A stretch of 64,000 bases of DNA from Flavobacterium panacagri (GCF_030378165.1 NZ_CP119766.1:186001-250000), one strand, 5' to 3'; positions 43,513-53,148 are shown, counted from the first letter of the stretch. Numbers and translations are program-made. Notes: a model not told the origin generated them from the letters alone.

Positions 43513-44187
43513 ATGTTAACGAAAGAATCATTGCAATTTTTAGACGATTTAAAAAAGAACAACAACAGAGAATGGTTTCAGGAGAATAAAAAGAGATATG
43601 AGGTTTTCAAAAAAGACTATCATCAATTGGTAAGTGCTTTTTTGGATGTCATGAAACCGCTTGACCCTTCTTTAGATTTACTAGAAGTTAAAAATTGTAC
43701 TTTCAGAATCAATCGTGACATTCGTTTTTCAAAAGACAAATCACCTTATAAAGCCCATTTAGGAATCTGGATGTCGGGCGGAACTAAAGGTTTGAATCGT
43801 GCCGGATATTATGTCCACATTGAAAAAGGTGCCAGTTTTATTGCAGGAGGGTTTTATTCGCCTGAATCTGAAGACTTGAAAAAAGTCCGTAAAGAGATAG
43901 CTTTTTTCTATGATGATTTAGAAGAAATTCTGAACAACAAAGACTTTAAAAAAGAGTTTGGAAGTTTTGACACAAACGAAAACAATTCTCTAAAAAGTAT
44001 GCCTCGCGGTTACGAAAAAGACCATCCTGCTGCCGAATTTCTAAAACTAAAAAGTTTTACAGCTTCACAACCTTATGATATTTCTGAAGTGACTCAGAAA
44101 GATTTCGTCTCAAAAATGAGTAAAAAGTTAATCGCTTTAAAACCCTTGAACGAATTCATCAATCGCGCTTTAGATACTGAAGAGTAA
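43513..44187 (+). CDS. DUF2461-domain protein
   Basis: 224 aa. FLDDLKKNNNREWFQENKKR, NRDIRFSKDKSPYKAHLGIW and GYYVHIEKGASFIAGGFYSP match DUF2461 (TIGR02453). Cytoplasmic, role unknown. Followed by a palindrome and a glycosyltransferase. Confidence 0.92.
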   Translation: MLTKESLQFLDDLKKNNNREWFQENKKRYEVFKKDYHQLVSAFLDVMKPLDPSLDLLEVKNCTFRINRDIRFSKDKSPYKAHLGIWMSGGTKGLNRAGYYVHIEKGASFIAGGFYSPESEDLKKVRKEIAFFYDDLEEILNNKDFKKEFGSFDTNENNSLKSMPRGYEKDHPAAEFLKLKSFTASQPYDISEVTQKDFVSKMSKKLIALKPLNEFINRALDTEE

Positions 44188-44193
44188 AAAAGA

Positions 44194-44243
44194 TAGCCAC
44201 GAATTCACGAATTATTTAAAATTAATTTGTGAATTCGTGACTA
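44194..44243. repeat. Intergenic palindrome, GCCACGAATT family
   Basis: TAGCCACGAATTCAC and the matching GTGAATTCGTGACTA give arms 44194-44213 and 44224-44243 with two mismatches. It ends 15 bases before the glycosyltransferase ATG. Confidence 0.8.
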
Positions 44244-44257
44244 AAAAAACTTTTGTA

Positions 44258-45304
44258 ATGAAAAGAAAAATACTTTTTCTTGGAGAATCTTACCGTGCCG
44301 ACGCCATAACCTGGATGAAAGGCCTTAAAGAATTTGGCGATTTTGAAATTATCACTTGGGAACTTCAAACTTCAAATGCGCGAAGATTCAAACGAATTCT
44401 AGAATATTTATTTGCTCCTTTTGCAATTCGAAAAATTATTCGAAGAGAAAAACCAGACATGGTTATTGCGGAAAGAACTACAAGTTATGGTTTTCTTGCC
44501 GCACTATCAGGATCTAAAACTATCGCCATTGCCCAGCAAGGACGAACCGATTTATGGCCTGAAGAATCTAAATTGTATCCTCTTAAAAAATTCATTCAAA
44601 AACAAGCTTTCCAAAAAGCACATTTAATTCATGCATGGGGATCTGCCATGGCAATTCACATGAAAGCTTCTGGCGTTGATATGAATAAAGTTTTAGTACT
44701 CCCAAAAGGAATTGATTTATCTCTTTTTAAACCTTCAACCAACAATTCAAATAAAATTGAAGCGATTGTGACGCGCTCTTTAATGCCAGAATATCGTCAT
44801 GATTCTATTTTAAAAGCATTTGGAGTTTTACACCAAAAAGGAATTGATTTTTCACTGACAATTGTCGGCGACGGAACAAGACTGCAATATTTAAAAGATT
44901 TGACCAAAGAACTTCAAATCGAAAACAAAGTAATTTTTACAGGAAGAATCCCGAATACGGAACTTCCTAAATTATTGCAACAATCAAACATCTATATCAG
45001 CATGCCTACTACAGAAGGTGTTTCGGCATCTTTATTTGAAGCAATGGCATGTAATTGTTATCCTGTTGTTTCAGATATTCCAGGAAATCAAAGCTGGATA
45101 ACACATCGGAAAAACGGACAATTAATTGAAGTTGATAATATTGAAATGCTGGCTAATGAATTAATCTGGTCTTTTGAAAATCCTGAGTTTAGAAATCAAG
45201 CCATTATTCAGAATAGAAAGTTTGTGGAAGAAAATGCCAATTATGATATTAATATGAAGGTTATTTCTGAGAAGTATCATGAGTTGCTAGATTCTCAAAC
45301 ATAA
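44258..45304 (+). CDS. Glycosyltransferase, GT4-type
   Basis: 348 aa from the ATG at 44258 (in-frame ATG at 44237 lies in the palindrome). Two Rossmann halves: first LFLGESYRADAITWM, second with LTIVGDGTRLQYLKDL, VIFTGRIPNTELPKLL and the nucleotide-sugar contact MPTTEGVSASLFEAMACN. Likely uses a UDP- or GDP-sugar on a surface glycan. Substrate unknown. Confidence 0.88.
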   Translation: MKRKILFLGESYRADAITWMKGLKEFGDFEIITWELQTSNARRFKRILEYLFAPFAIRKIIRREKPDMVIAERTTSYGFLAALSGSKTIAIAQQGRTDLWPEESKLYPLKKFIQKQAFQKAHLIHAWGSAMAIHMKASGVDMNKVLVLPKGIDLSLFKPSTNNSNKIEAIVTRSLMPEYRHDSILKAFGVLHQKGIDFSLTIVGDGTRLQYLKDLTKELQIENKVIFTGRIPNTELPKLLQQSNIYISMPTTEGVSASLFEAMACNCYPVVSDIPGNQSWITHRKNGQLIEVDNIEMLANELIWSFENPEFRNQAIIQNRKFVEENANYDINMKVISEKYHELLDSQT

Positions 45305-45306
45305 TA

Positions 45307-45386
45307 TAACCGCAAAGTTCGCTAAGATTTACGCAATAAACGCAAAGCTTAGCGAACTTTGCGAAAACTTTGCGCCTTTGCGGTTA
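45307..45386. repeat. Intergenic palindrome, ACCGCAAAG family
   Basis: TAACCGCAAAG (45307-45317) pairs with CTTTGCGGTTA (45376-45386); inside, CGCTAAG/CTTAGCG and GCAAAG words repeat. Same word set as the outer arms at 14061. Confidence 0.75.
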
Positions 45387-45405
45387 GAAAAAAAATTATA
45401 ATCCT

Positions 45406-45413
45406 TACTTTTG
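45406..45413 (+). promoter_or_regulatory. murB promoter -7 element
   Basis: TACTTTTG, perfect TAnnTTTG, 26 bases before the murB ATG. Confidence 0.6.
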
Positions 45414-45438
45414 AACCATATTAAAAAGCCTTTTATTT

Positions 45439-46452
45439 ATGGAAATCCAATCCAATTTTTCTTTAAAAAAACACAACACTTTTGGCATTGAAGCAAGTGC
45501 AAAACAATTCGTTGCAGTTCATTCGATTGCTGATTTGAAAACCATTTTGTCAGCAAATCAAAACGAGAAAAAATTCATTTTAGGCGGAGGAAGCAATATG
45601 CTTTTAACAAAAGACATTGACGCTTTGGTAATTCATATTGATTTAAAAGGCAAAAAAATAATCAAAGAAGACGATGATTTTGTCTGGGTTGAAAGTCAGG
45701 CAGGAGAAACGTGGCACGATTTCGTTCTTTGGACAATCAACAATAATTTTGGCGGATTAGAAAATATGTCGCTCATTCCAGGAAATGTCGGTACAACGCC
45801 AGTTCAGAATATTGGTGCTTACGGAACCGAAATTAAAGACACTTTTGTTTCTTGTGAAGCGATGAATATTGCCACTCAGGAAATGAAAACTTTTGACAAT
45901 GCCGAATGTAATTTTGGTTATCGTGAAAGTATTTTCAAAAATGAGGTTAAAGATCAATACATTATTACTTCAGTTATTTTTAAACTGACTAAACGCAATC
46001 ATAAAATCAACACTTCTTACGGCGACATTTTAGCTGAATTGGCTAAAAACAATATTTCTGAGCCAACATTAAAAGACGTCAGCAATGCTGTAATTGCAAT
46101 TAGACAAAGTAAACTTCCTGATCCGAAAGAACTTGGAAATAGTGGCAGTTTCTTTAAAAACCCGATTTTATTGAAGTCTGATTTTGAAAAGATCCACCAA
46201 AAATTTCCAGAAATGAAGTTCTATGAAGTTTCGGAAACTGAAGTAAAAGTTCCTGCAGGATGGCTGATTGAGCAGGCAGGCTTTAAAGGAAAACGTTTTG
46301 GCGACGCGGGAGTTCATAAAAACCAAGCTTTGGTTTTGGTAAATTACGGAAACGCAACAGGACAGGAAATCTTAGCCGTTTCAAAAGAAGTTCAGAAAAC
46401 TGTTTTTGAAAAATTTGGAATTCAGATTGAAGCAGAAGTAAATGTGATTTAA
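45439..46452 (+). CDS. murB: UDP-N-acetylenolpyruvoylglucosamine reductase
   Basis: 337 aa. NTFGIEASAKQFV, FAD-binding LGGGSNMLLT, LIPGNVGTTPVQNIGAYGTE, the catalytic segment GNSGSFFKNP and WLIEQAGFKGKRFGDAGVH. Type I MurB. Reduces the enolpyruvyl group to give UDP-MurNAc with NADPH in peptidoglycan synthesis. Confidence 0.96.
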   Translation: MEIQSNFSLKKHNTFGIEASAKQFVAVHSIADLKTILSANQNEKKFILGGGSNMLLTKDIDALVIHIDLKGKKIIKEDDDFVWVESQAGETWHDFVLWTINNNFGGLENMSLIPGNVGTTPVQNIGAYGTEIKDTFVSCEAMNIATQEMKTFDNAECNFGYRESIFKNEVKDQYIITSVIFKLTKRNHKINTSYGDILAELAKNNISEPTLKDVSNAVIAIRQSKLPDPKELGNSGSFFKNPILLKSDFEKIHQKFPEMKFYEVSETEVKVPAGWLIEQAGFKGKRFGDAGVHKNQALVLVNYGNATGQEILAVSKEVQKTVFEKFGIQIEAEVNVI

Positions 46453-46461
46453 AAAATATCC

Positions 46462-46520
46462 GCCACGAATTACACAAATCTCCACTAATTAAATTCGTGC
46501 TAATTTGTGTAATTCTTGGC
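46462..46520. repeat. Intergenic palindrome, GCCACGAATT family
   Basis: GCCACGAATTACACAAAT (46462-46479) pairs with 46503-46520 in 17 of 18 positions. It lies between murB and the PaiB-like gene. Confidence 0.8.
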
Positions 46521-46535
46521 AAAAAAAAGACAACA

Positions 46536-47150
46536 ATGTACACTCCAGATTTATATAAAAATGAAAATCAGGAAGAAATCAGAGCATTTCTAAAAGAGAA
46601 TAGTTTTGGAATTCTGATTAATCAGACTAACGGAAAATTGTGTGCCACTCATATTCCGATAGAACTGGAATTGAATGTTGATGGAAAAGAAATTCTACAA
46701 GGCCATATTTCAAAATTAAATCCACAAGCAGAAGGCTTTAAAGAAAATGATCAGGTTTTGGCTGTTTTTACTGGCCCTCACAGTTATATTTCTTCTTCCT
46801 GGTATGATCATGAAAATGTTCCAACCTGGAATTACATAGCCGTACATATTTATGGAAGAATTAAAATTGTCGACTATGAAACTTCTGTGGAACAATTGAA
46901 AAAATTAGTTGACAAATATGAAGTAAATTCCGAAAACCCGGTTCGAGTTGAAGATTTATCAGCGAAAACAATGCGTGAAGCAAGAGGCATTTTTGGTTTT
47001 GAAATAGAAATTGAAGAAATTCAGGCCACAAAAAAGCTATCTCAAAATCGAGACGATCACAATTATAAAAACATAATTTTGGAATTAGAAAAAACTGAAA
47101 ACCCTCAGTCTATTGCTGTTGCAAAAGAAATGTCAAAATGCCGAAAGTAA
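46536..47150 (+). CDS. FMN-binding split-barrel protein, PaiB-like
   Basis: 204 aa from the ATG at 46536, since the longer frame would run through the palindrome. MYTPDLYKNENQEEIRAFLK, VFTGPHSYISSSWYDHENVP and PTWNYIAVHIYGRIKIVD are typical of PaiB/FMN-binding negative regulators. Binds FMN; physiological role in Bacteroidota unknown. Confidence 0.88.
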   Translation: MYTPDLYKNENQEEIRAFLKENSFGILINQTNGKLCATHIPIELELNVDGKEILQGHISKLNPQAEGFKENDQVLAVFTGPHSYISSSWYDHENVPTWNYIAVHIYGRIKIVDYETSVEQLKKLVDKYEVNSENPVRVEDLSAKTMREARGIFGFEIEIEEIQATKKLSQNRDDHNYKNIILELEKTENPQSIAVAKEMSKCRK

Positions 47151-47236
47151 ATTAAGATTTAGCTATTGAATTTAAAGAATTCATAAGTACATTTGCAGTC
47201 GCAGAACGTGAAATTAAATAGAACCAAATAAATCAG

Positions 47237-48343
47237 ATGCTTATATACATATTTTACTTTTTTATTGCTATTGTTGTTGTTCAACTATTTTATTATCTCG
47301 GAATTTTTGGAAAGTTTGCTTTTAGCAAACCGCAGCATATTACGCCAAAAAACCTTCCTGTTTCTGTAATTGTATGTGCAAAAAATGAGGAAGAAAATGT
47401 AAAAAAATATATTCCGCTTTTGGCACAGCAAAATTACCCCGATTTCGAAATTGTCTTAATTGACGACGCATCGAGAGATGAAACTCTTGAAATATTTGAA
47501 GAGTTTGAAAAAGAATTCTCTAATATTCGTCTGGTAAAAGTAGAAAACAATGAAGCTTTTTGGGGAAATAAAAAATATGCTTTAACACTTGGAATCAAAG
47601 CAGCAAAAAAAGATTATCTCTTATTTACAGATGCCGATTGTTATCCAAGTTCCAAAGATTGGATTACCTCTATGTCTTCGCAGTTTACTATGAACAAAAC
47701 GATAGTTTTAGGATACGGAGGTTATGAAAAAGTAGAGCGTTCGTTTTTAAATAAAATTATTCGTTTTGAAACGGTTTTGACCGCTCTTCAATATTTTTCG
47801 TGGGCAAAAGTAGGACTTCCTTATATGGGAGTGGGAAGAAATTTAGCTTATAAAAAAGAAGAATTCTTTAACGTAAACGGATTTATTGATCATATTCAAG
47901 TTCGTTCCGGCGATGATGATCTGTTTATCAATCAAGCAGCGAACAAAGCGAATACTACTATCTCTTATACTCCTGAAAGTTTTACCTATTCAAAACCTAA
48001 AAAGACATTTGGAGAATGGTTCACACAAAAGAGAAGACATATTTCTACAGCAGAACATTATAAGTTTTTTGATAAAATGCAATTAGGATTATTTTTCTGC
48101 TCACAATTATTTTTCTTTTTATTAGTTATAATTCTGCTGGCTTTTCAATTTCAATGGATTGCAGTATTGGCAATTTTAGCAACACGTTATACCGTTGTCT
48201 GGACAGTAATTGGATTCACAGCGGGAAAACTGAAAGAAAATGACCTTAAAATTTGGTTTCCAGTTGTTGAGATAGCGCTTATATTAACGCAAATTAATAT
48301 CTTTATAACTAATATCTTTTCAAAACCGGTATATTGGAAATAA
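47237..48343 (+). CDS. Glycosyltransferase family 2, membrane-bound
   Basis: 368 aa. An N-terminal membrane helix (YFFIAIVVVQLFYYLGIF), GT2 core VSVIVCAKNEEENVKKYIPL, VLIDDASRDETLEI, FTDADCYPSSKDW (DxD) and RSGDDDLFINQA, then two hydrophobic C-terminal segments (LFFLLVIILLAFQF). Its end overlaps the sigma factor start by 10 bases. Confidence 0.88.
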   Translation: MLIYIFYFFIAIVVVQLFYYLGIFGKFAFSKPQHITPKNLPVSVIVCAKNEEENVKKYIPLLAQQNYPDFEIVLIDDASRDETLEIFEEFEKEFSNIRLVKVENNEAFWGNKKYALTLGIKAAKKDYLLFTDADCYPSSKDWITSMSSQFTMNKTIVLGYGGYEKVERSFLNKIIRFETVLTALQYFSWAKVGLPYMGVGRNLAYKKEEFFNVNGFIDHIQVRSGDDDLFINQAANKANTTISYTPESFTYSKPKKTFGEWFTQKRRHISTAEHYKFFDKMQLGLFFCSQLFFFLLVIILLAFQFQWIAVLAILATRYTVVWTVIGFTAGKLKENDLKIWFPVVEIALILTQINIFITNIFSKPVYWK

Positions 48344-48885
48344 ATTCTAAAATAGAAAAAGCAAAAAAAGGCGATCAGATCGCCTTTACTTTTTTATTAG
48401 ATCATTATTGGAATGAGGTGTATGCTTTTATGCTCAAAAGAACCGAAAACGAAACCACCGCAGAAGATATTACAATTGAAACTTTCTCTAAAGCTTTTGA
48501 TAAAATAGCCTCTTATAATCCAGAATTTCAATTCAATACCTGGCTTATCGCCATTGCAAAAAACGTCTATATTGATTTACTTAGAAAAAAGAAAACTAAT
48601 CTTTTTATCGAAATAACAGACAATGAAGACCAGCAGGCATATAATATTGCCGACCCTACTCCCTCAGCAGAAGATGCATTAATTAAGGAACAGAATCTTT
48701 CCCGTCTGCTTTTATGCATCAAAGAACTCAAACCGCACTATCAAGAAGTAATTCAGCTTCGTTATTTTCAAGAAATGTCTTATCAGGAAATTGCCGTTAA
48801 GATTAATGAGCCTTTAAGCAGCGTAAAAGTCAAACTTTTACGTGCTAAAAAATTATTAGCAGAAATTATCGAACGTAATAGATAA
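48334..48885 (+). CDS. RNA polymerase sigma factor, ECF type
   Basis: 183 aa from a TTG that overlaps the glycosyltransferase gene; no ATG gives region 2. Region 2 has DHYWNEVYAFMLKRTENETT and AEDITIETFSKAFDKI with FNTWLIAIAKNVYIDLLRKK; region 4 has PHYQEVIQLRYFQEMSYQEI and PLSSVKVKLLRAKKLL. No anti-sigma gene is adjacent; a TonB-like gene follows after 160 bases. Confidence 0.88.
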   Translation: MEINSKIEKAKKGDQIAFTFLLDHYWNEVYAFMLKRTENETTAEDITIETFSKAFDKIASYNPEFQFNTWLIAIAKNVYIDLLRKKKTNLFIEITDNEDQQAYNIADPTPSAEDALIKEQNLSRLLLCIKELKPHYQEVIQLRYFQEMSYQEIAVKINEPLSSVKVKLLRAKKLLAEIIERNR

Positions 48886-49045
48886 TTTCTTATCTTTAAA
48901 ACAAGAAAAATATACTATCCGTATTTTTATTCTTAAATAATTTATTTTATCACATACTAAAACTACAATTTTCTCGTTGTAGCTCCAAACCTAAAACTTT
49001 TTCTGCGTATGATTTAAAGTTACTTAACCTTAAAACCCAAAAATT

Positions 49046-49879
49046 ATGTCTAAATTGAACATTTATGAAAACAAGTGGAACGATCTTGTTTTCGAAAACA
49101 GAAACAAAGAGTATGGAGCGTATCAATTACGCCAAGAGAATCCTAGAACTACGGTTAATGCTCTCTTTATGGGTTTATTGTTAATAACAGCTCTGGGAAG
49201 CATACCTGTATTAATCAGCAAACTTACACCGCCAACAGTGGATATAACACCTGAAGTTCCGCCTACAGATCCTATTGTTGTGACACCTTACAATCCTACT
49301 GTAACACCACCTCCACCTGCTCCGCCAGCACCGCCTGTACTACAGCAGACTACAACTACTGCTACAGACGCTCAAGGACTAGTTAACCCAATAGTTGTAA
49401 GAACTGAAGATGCTGTAGATAAAATAGCTCCTAACACAGATAATATACCTGTGATACAAAGTACTTCTGGAACAGGAGATCCTTCTAGTTCCGGTACATC
49501 ATCAGGGGACGGAGGTAATGGCAATGTAATTTCGGCAGCGCCAACAATACCTGATGGGCCTGTTTCTGTAGCAGCTCTAGACAAACTACCTGAGTTTCCA
49601 GGAGGAATCGCTCAATTCTATAAATATGTTGGAAATAATTTCCGCAGACCAGAATTGGACATGGAAAAGACATTAAAAGTGTATGTTTCTTTCGTTGTTG
49701 AAAAAGATGGATCTCTTACAGACATTATAGTTAGAAACGATCCTGGCTATGGAATGGGAAAAGAAGCCGTTAGAGTTTTAAAATCATTAAAAACAAAATG
49801 GAGTCCAGGAATTTTAGACGGAAAAGCTGTTCGAACAGCATACAGCCTTCCGATTACAATAAAAACGGAAATGGAATAA
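49046..49879 (+). CDS. tonB-like: TonB-family energy transducer
   Basis: 277 aa. N-terminal helix-forming part NKEYGAYQLRQENPRT, one membrane segment (NALFMGLLLITALGSIPVLI), a Pro-rich periplasmic spacer (TPPPPAPPAPPV), a Gly/Ser linker, and a C-terminal TonB box-binding domain (LPEFPGGIAQFYKYVGNNF, WSPGILDGKAVRTAYSLPIT). It probably energises outer membrane transporters such as SusC. Confidence 0.92.
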   Translation: MSKLNIYENKWNDLVFENRNKEYGAYQLRQENPRTTVNALFMGLLLITALGSIPVLISKLTPPTVDITPEVPPTDPIVVTPYNPTVTPPPPAPPAPPVLQQTTTTATDAQGLVNPIVVRTEDAVDKIAPNTDNIPVIQSTSGTGDPSSSGTSSGDGGNGNVISAAPTIPDGPVSVAALDKLPEFPGGIAQFYKYVGNNFRRPELDMEKTLKVYVSFVVEKDGSLTDIIVRNDPGYGMGKEAVRVLKSLKTKWSPGILDGKAVRTAYSLPITIKTEME

Positions 49880-49882
49880 TTT

Positions 49883-49912
49883 AAAAAAGCAGAACTTAAG
49901 TTCTGCTTTTTT
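49883..49912 (+). terminator. Terminator of the TonB gene
   Basis: AAAAAAGCAGAA pairs with TTCTGCTTTTTT around CTTAAG. Confidence 0.9.
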
Positions 49913-49983
49913 AGTTTTATTTTTTTAATCAAAAAGAAGCTAAAGTTCATTAGATTTATAGTTTATTTAAAATTCTATTTTTA

Positions 49984-50721
49984 ATGCCCTTTACCTTTTC
50001 TCATCCTGCAATAATTCTTCCTTTAAAGTATTTACCCAGATCTTGGTTTTCTGTTACTGCTTTAGTAATCGGCAGTGTAACACCAGATTTTGAATACTTT
50101 TTAAGAATGAAAGTTAAAAGTGATTACAGTCATACATTAGCTGGTATTTTTTGGTTTGATTTACCTCTTGCTCTTTTACTTGCTTTTGCCTTCCATAATT
50201 TAATCCGAAATCTTTTATTTCAAAATCTCCCCTCTTTTATTAGCAATAGAGTATCCCTTTTCACCCATTTTAATTGGAATAATTATTTTAAGAAGAATTG
50301 GCCTATTATCATAATCTCTTTCTTAATCGGAATAAGCTCACATATCTTTTGGGATTCTTTTACACATAAACACGGCTACTTTGTTAATCAAATTGACGAA
50401 CTAAAAAACACCATAATTGTCTTTGAAAAGGAAATTCCATTTTGGAAAATCGCGCAACACGCAAGCACCTTTCTTGGAAGCATTTTTATAATTATAGCTT
50501 TTCTAAAAATGCCGCAAGATTTTAATTTTAAAAATTCTGTTGATAAATTATATTGGATTACAGTGTCTTTATTTACAACAGCCATTTTATTTATCCGATT
50601 TACAATTCATCCAAAAACTTTAAATATTGGAAATTTTACTGTGTCCTTTATAGCTTCCTTTCTTATTTCAATAACTATAATTCCGCTATTAATTAAATCT
50701 AAATTCGACACTAAAAATTAA
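49984..50721 (+). CDS. DUF4184 membrane protein
   Basis: 245 aa. MPFTFSHPAIILPLKYLPR, GSVTPDFEYFLRM, and five to six membrane segments. DUF4184 proteins look like membrane-bound metal-dependent hydrolases, with His and Asp residues in HIFWDSFTHKHGYF. Role unknown. Confidence 0.88.
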   Translation: MPFTFSHPAIILPLKYLPRSWFSVTALVIGSVTPDFEYFLRMKVKSDYSHTLAGIFWFDLPLALLLAFAFHNLIRNLLFQNLPSFISNRVSLFTHFNWNNYFKKNWPIIIISFLIGISSHIFWDSFTHKHGYFVNQIDELKNTIIVFEKEIPFWKIAQHASTFLGSIFIIIAFLKMPQDFNFKNSVDKLYWITVSLFTTAILFIRFTIHPKTLNIGNFTVSFIASFLISITIIPLLIKSKFDTKN

Positions 50722-50776
50722 CAAAATCAATTACTTTTACTCTTTTTTTAGTCAATTTATTTAACCAATAAAAACA

Positions 50777-51157
50777 ATGGGGATATTTTCTGCTATTCTC
50801 GGCAATGCAGGTTCTGTAAGCCAAGAAGATTTAATTAAAAAATATGGACAGCTTTTAACTGCAAACGAGGAAATCGAAATGGGTTTTAAACTCATTCGCG
50901 ATACCTTTATTTTCACAAACAAAAGATTAATATTAGTGGATGTACAAGGAATCACGGGAAGCAAAACAGAATACAAATCGATTGCTTATAAAAACATCAC
51001 AAGATTCAGCGTAGAAACTGCGGGTACTTTTGATCTTGATGCCGAATTAAAAATCTGGATTTCAAGTGAACAGCAGCCAAGTATTGTAAAACAGTTTAAC
51101 AAATCGGTTAATGTTTACGAAGTACAGAAGATATTAGCTTTTCACGTTTTAGGATAA
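50777..51157 (+). CDS. Bacterial PH-domain protein
   Basis: 126 aa. LIRDTFIFTNKRLILVDVQG and YKNITRFSVETAGTFDLDAE are the seven-strand core of the bPH_1 family. Cytosolic or membrane-peripheral, unknown role. A terminator follows. Confidence 0.9.
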   Translation: MGIFSAILGNAGSVSQEDLIKKYGQLLTANEEIEMGFKLIRDTFIFTNKRLILVDVQGITGSKTEYKSIAYKNITRFSVETAGTFDLDAELKIWISSEQQPSIVKQFNKSVNVYEVQKILAFHVLG

Positions 51158-51162
51158 AAAAA

Positions 51163-51193
51163 TAAACCCGACAAAAAAATCTTGTCGGGTTTA
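51163..51193. terminator. Terminator between convergent genes
   Basis: TAAACCCGACAA pairs with TTGTCGGGTTTA around an A-rich loop. Confidence 0.88.
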
Positions 51194-51212
51194 CTATTTC
51201 AGGAAACAGCTA

Positions 51213-52094
51213 TTATTTCTTTTTGGTAGTTGTTGTTTTCTTCTTTGTAGTTGTAGTTGCCTTTTTAGTTGTCGTGACAACTGGAACAGTATTTACAATT
51301 TTCTGCTGTACATACGGCTTGTATAAACCATCTTTTTCTGCTCTCTTTTTAGCATCCTCAGCTCTTTGCTTAGAATCTGGATGCGAACTCATCATTCTCT
51401 CTATAAATGAAGCCTCTGCGCCTTCACTCATTTTAGCCAAAATTCTAAAAGCAGATTCTTCTGCATTTACGTCATAACCATTTTTCTTCAAGAAATTATA
51501 AGCGAATAAATCTGCTTCAGATTCTTGTTTACGGCTGTGTTTGCTATCAATTAATGCACTTCCTATTTTTCCTAATTGACTGTCTGTAACAGCTGCAATT
51601 TTTGTTGACTGAGAAGAAGCACCATCAATTAAAGCTTCCTTTTGGTAAGCGGCACGCATCGCATCTCTTGAATCATTGTTGGCTACGTGGCCTATTTCGT
51701 GCCCAATAACAGCAAGCAATTCATTATCATCCATAATATCCATTAAACCTGCAAATACTCTTACACTTCCGTCGGCAGTAGCAAAAGCATTAACATCTTT
51801 AACTTTATACACTTTGTAATTTAAGGTATATCCTTCTCCTGTAGAATGTTTTCCAAAAACTCTGTTTAATCGTAAAGTATAACCATCATTTGGCCCCGCA
51901 ACTTCATTCTCTGTATCCATTTTTGCTACAGCTTCTTTAGACAAAGCCGCTGCATCTGCATTGGTTAAAGTAAAAGCTGTCACTCCTTTTTGAACAGCAC
52001 CTATTGCTTTATCTCCGAAATTAATCTGTGCAGTCATTTTAGTTACACCAAATGCCGCAAATAGGAGTCCTACTATTATAAATTTCTTTTTCAT
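51213..52094 (-). CDS. M48-family metallopeptidase (copy 1)
   Basis: 293 aa. Signal peptide ends near VTKMTAQI. Zinc motif AVIGHEIGHVANNDSRDAMR (HExxH) and the third ligand in RKQESEADLFAYNF. The C-terminal tail is a low-complexity run of Thr and Lys. Periplasmic or surface Zn peptidase related to LoiP/BepA. Very similar to the neighbouring 291-aa copy. Confidence 0.9.
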   Translation of the reverse strand: MKKKFIIVGLLFAAFGVTKMTAQINFGDKAIGAVQKGVTAFTLTNADAAALSKEAVAKMDTENEVAGPNDGYTLRLNRVFGKHSTGEGYTLNYKVYKVKDVNAFATADGSVRVFAGLMDIMDDNELLAVIGHEIGHVANNDSRDAMRAAYQKEALIDGASSQSTKIAAVTDSQLGKIGSALIDSKHSRKQESEADLFAYNFLKKNGYDVNAEESAFRILAKMSEGAEASFIERMMSSHPDSKQRAEDAKKRAEKDGLYKPYVQQKIVNTVPVVTTTKKATTTTKKKTTTTKKK

Positions 52095-52224
52095 GTTTTT
52101 TATAATTACAATTTAACAACAAATGTAAATAACAAAAATGCTTTTTCATTTCTCAAAAGCATGTTTTTTCAACAATTAAAGATATAAAATTTAAGCGTAT
52201 CAATAGTTAAGTATAACAGTCAAA

Positions 52225-52257
52225 AAAAACGACAAACCTAAATAATTTGCCGTTTTT
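52225..52257 (-). terminator. Terminator between the M48 copies
   Basis: AAAAACGACAAA pairs with TTTGCCGTTTTT with one mismatch; the T-run on the minus strand side suits the upstream copy. Confidence 0.7.
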
Positions 52258-52272
52258 CAAACTAGGTTATAA

Positions 52273-53148
52273 TTACTTCTTTTTTGTAGTTGCTTTTTTA
52301 GCTGTAGTCTTTGTTGCTGTTTTGGCGGCAGGGACAACAGGAGCAGTATTTACAATTTTCTGCTGTACATATTCCTTATACAAACCATCTTTGGTTGCTC
52401 TTTTTTTAGCATCATCTGCTCTTTTGCCAGAATCAGGGTGAGAACTCATCATCTTAGTAATAAAAGAAGACTCTGCTCCTTGGCTCAAATTTTGTAAAAT
52501 TCTAAAAGCCGATTCTACTGCATTTACATCATATCCATTTTTTTTCATAAAATCATATGAAAATGTATCTGCTTGTGATTCTTGTTTTCTGCTGTGTTTG
52601 CTGTCGATCATAGCACTTCCTAAAACTCCTAACTGAGATTTTGTAATAGTCTCAATTTTACCAGATTGTGATGAAGCAGCATCTAAAAGCGCCTCTTTTT
52701 TATAAGCTGCTTTAACAGCATCTCTAGAATCATGATTTACAACGTGGCCAATTTCATGCCCAATAACAGCCAACAATTGATTGTCATCCATAATATCCAT
52801 TAAACCTGCAAATACACGAACGCTTCCATCTGCACAAGCAAAAGCATTAATATCCTTTACTAAATAAACCTTATAATTCAACGTAACACCATCAGTAGTT
52901 GCATGTTTTGCAAAAACTCGGTTTAAGCGAATGGTATAGCCATCTGCTGGTCCTGCAACAGGATTATTGGCATCCATTTCGTCAATTGCTTGTTTAGCCA
53001 AAGCGGCTGCATCGGCATCACTGAATGTAAATCCCGAAACACCTTTTCCTAAAGCCCCCATCGCTTTATCTGAAAGTATCTGTGCATTTACATCAACAAA
53101 ACTAAAAGTCATCAATAAGATCCCTAAGGCAATAAATCTTCTTTTCAT
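52273..53148 (-). CDS. M48-family metallopeptidase (copy 2)
   Basis: 291 aa. Signal peptide ends near DVNAQI. AVIGHEIGHVVNHDSRDAVK carries the HExxH site; RKQESQADTFSYDF supplies the Glu. The tail is Ala/Thr/Lys-rich. It resembles copy 1 over its whole length, pointing to tandem duplication. It is upstream, with its own spacer and terminator. Confidence 0.9.
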   Translation of the reverse strand: MKRRFIALGILLMTFSFVDVNAQILSDKAMGALGKGVSGFTFSDADAAALAKQAIDEMDANNPVAGPADGYTIRLNRVFAKHATTDGVTLNYKVYLVKDINAFACADGSVRVFAGLMDIMDDNQLLAVIGHEIGHVVNHDSRDAVKAAYKKEALLDAASSQSGKIETITKSQLGVLGSAMIDSKHSRKQESQADTFSYDFMKKNGYDVNAVESAFRILQNLSQGAESSFITKMMSSHPDSGKRADDAKKRATKDGLYKEYVQQKIVNTAPVVPAAKTATKTTAKKATTKKK

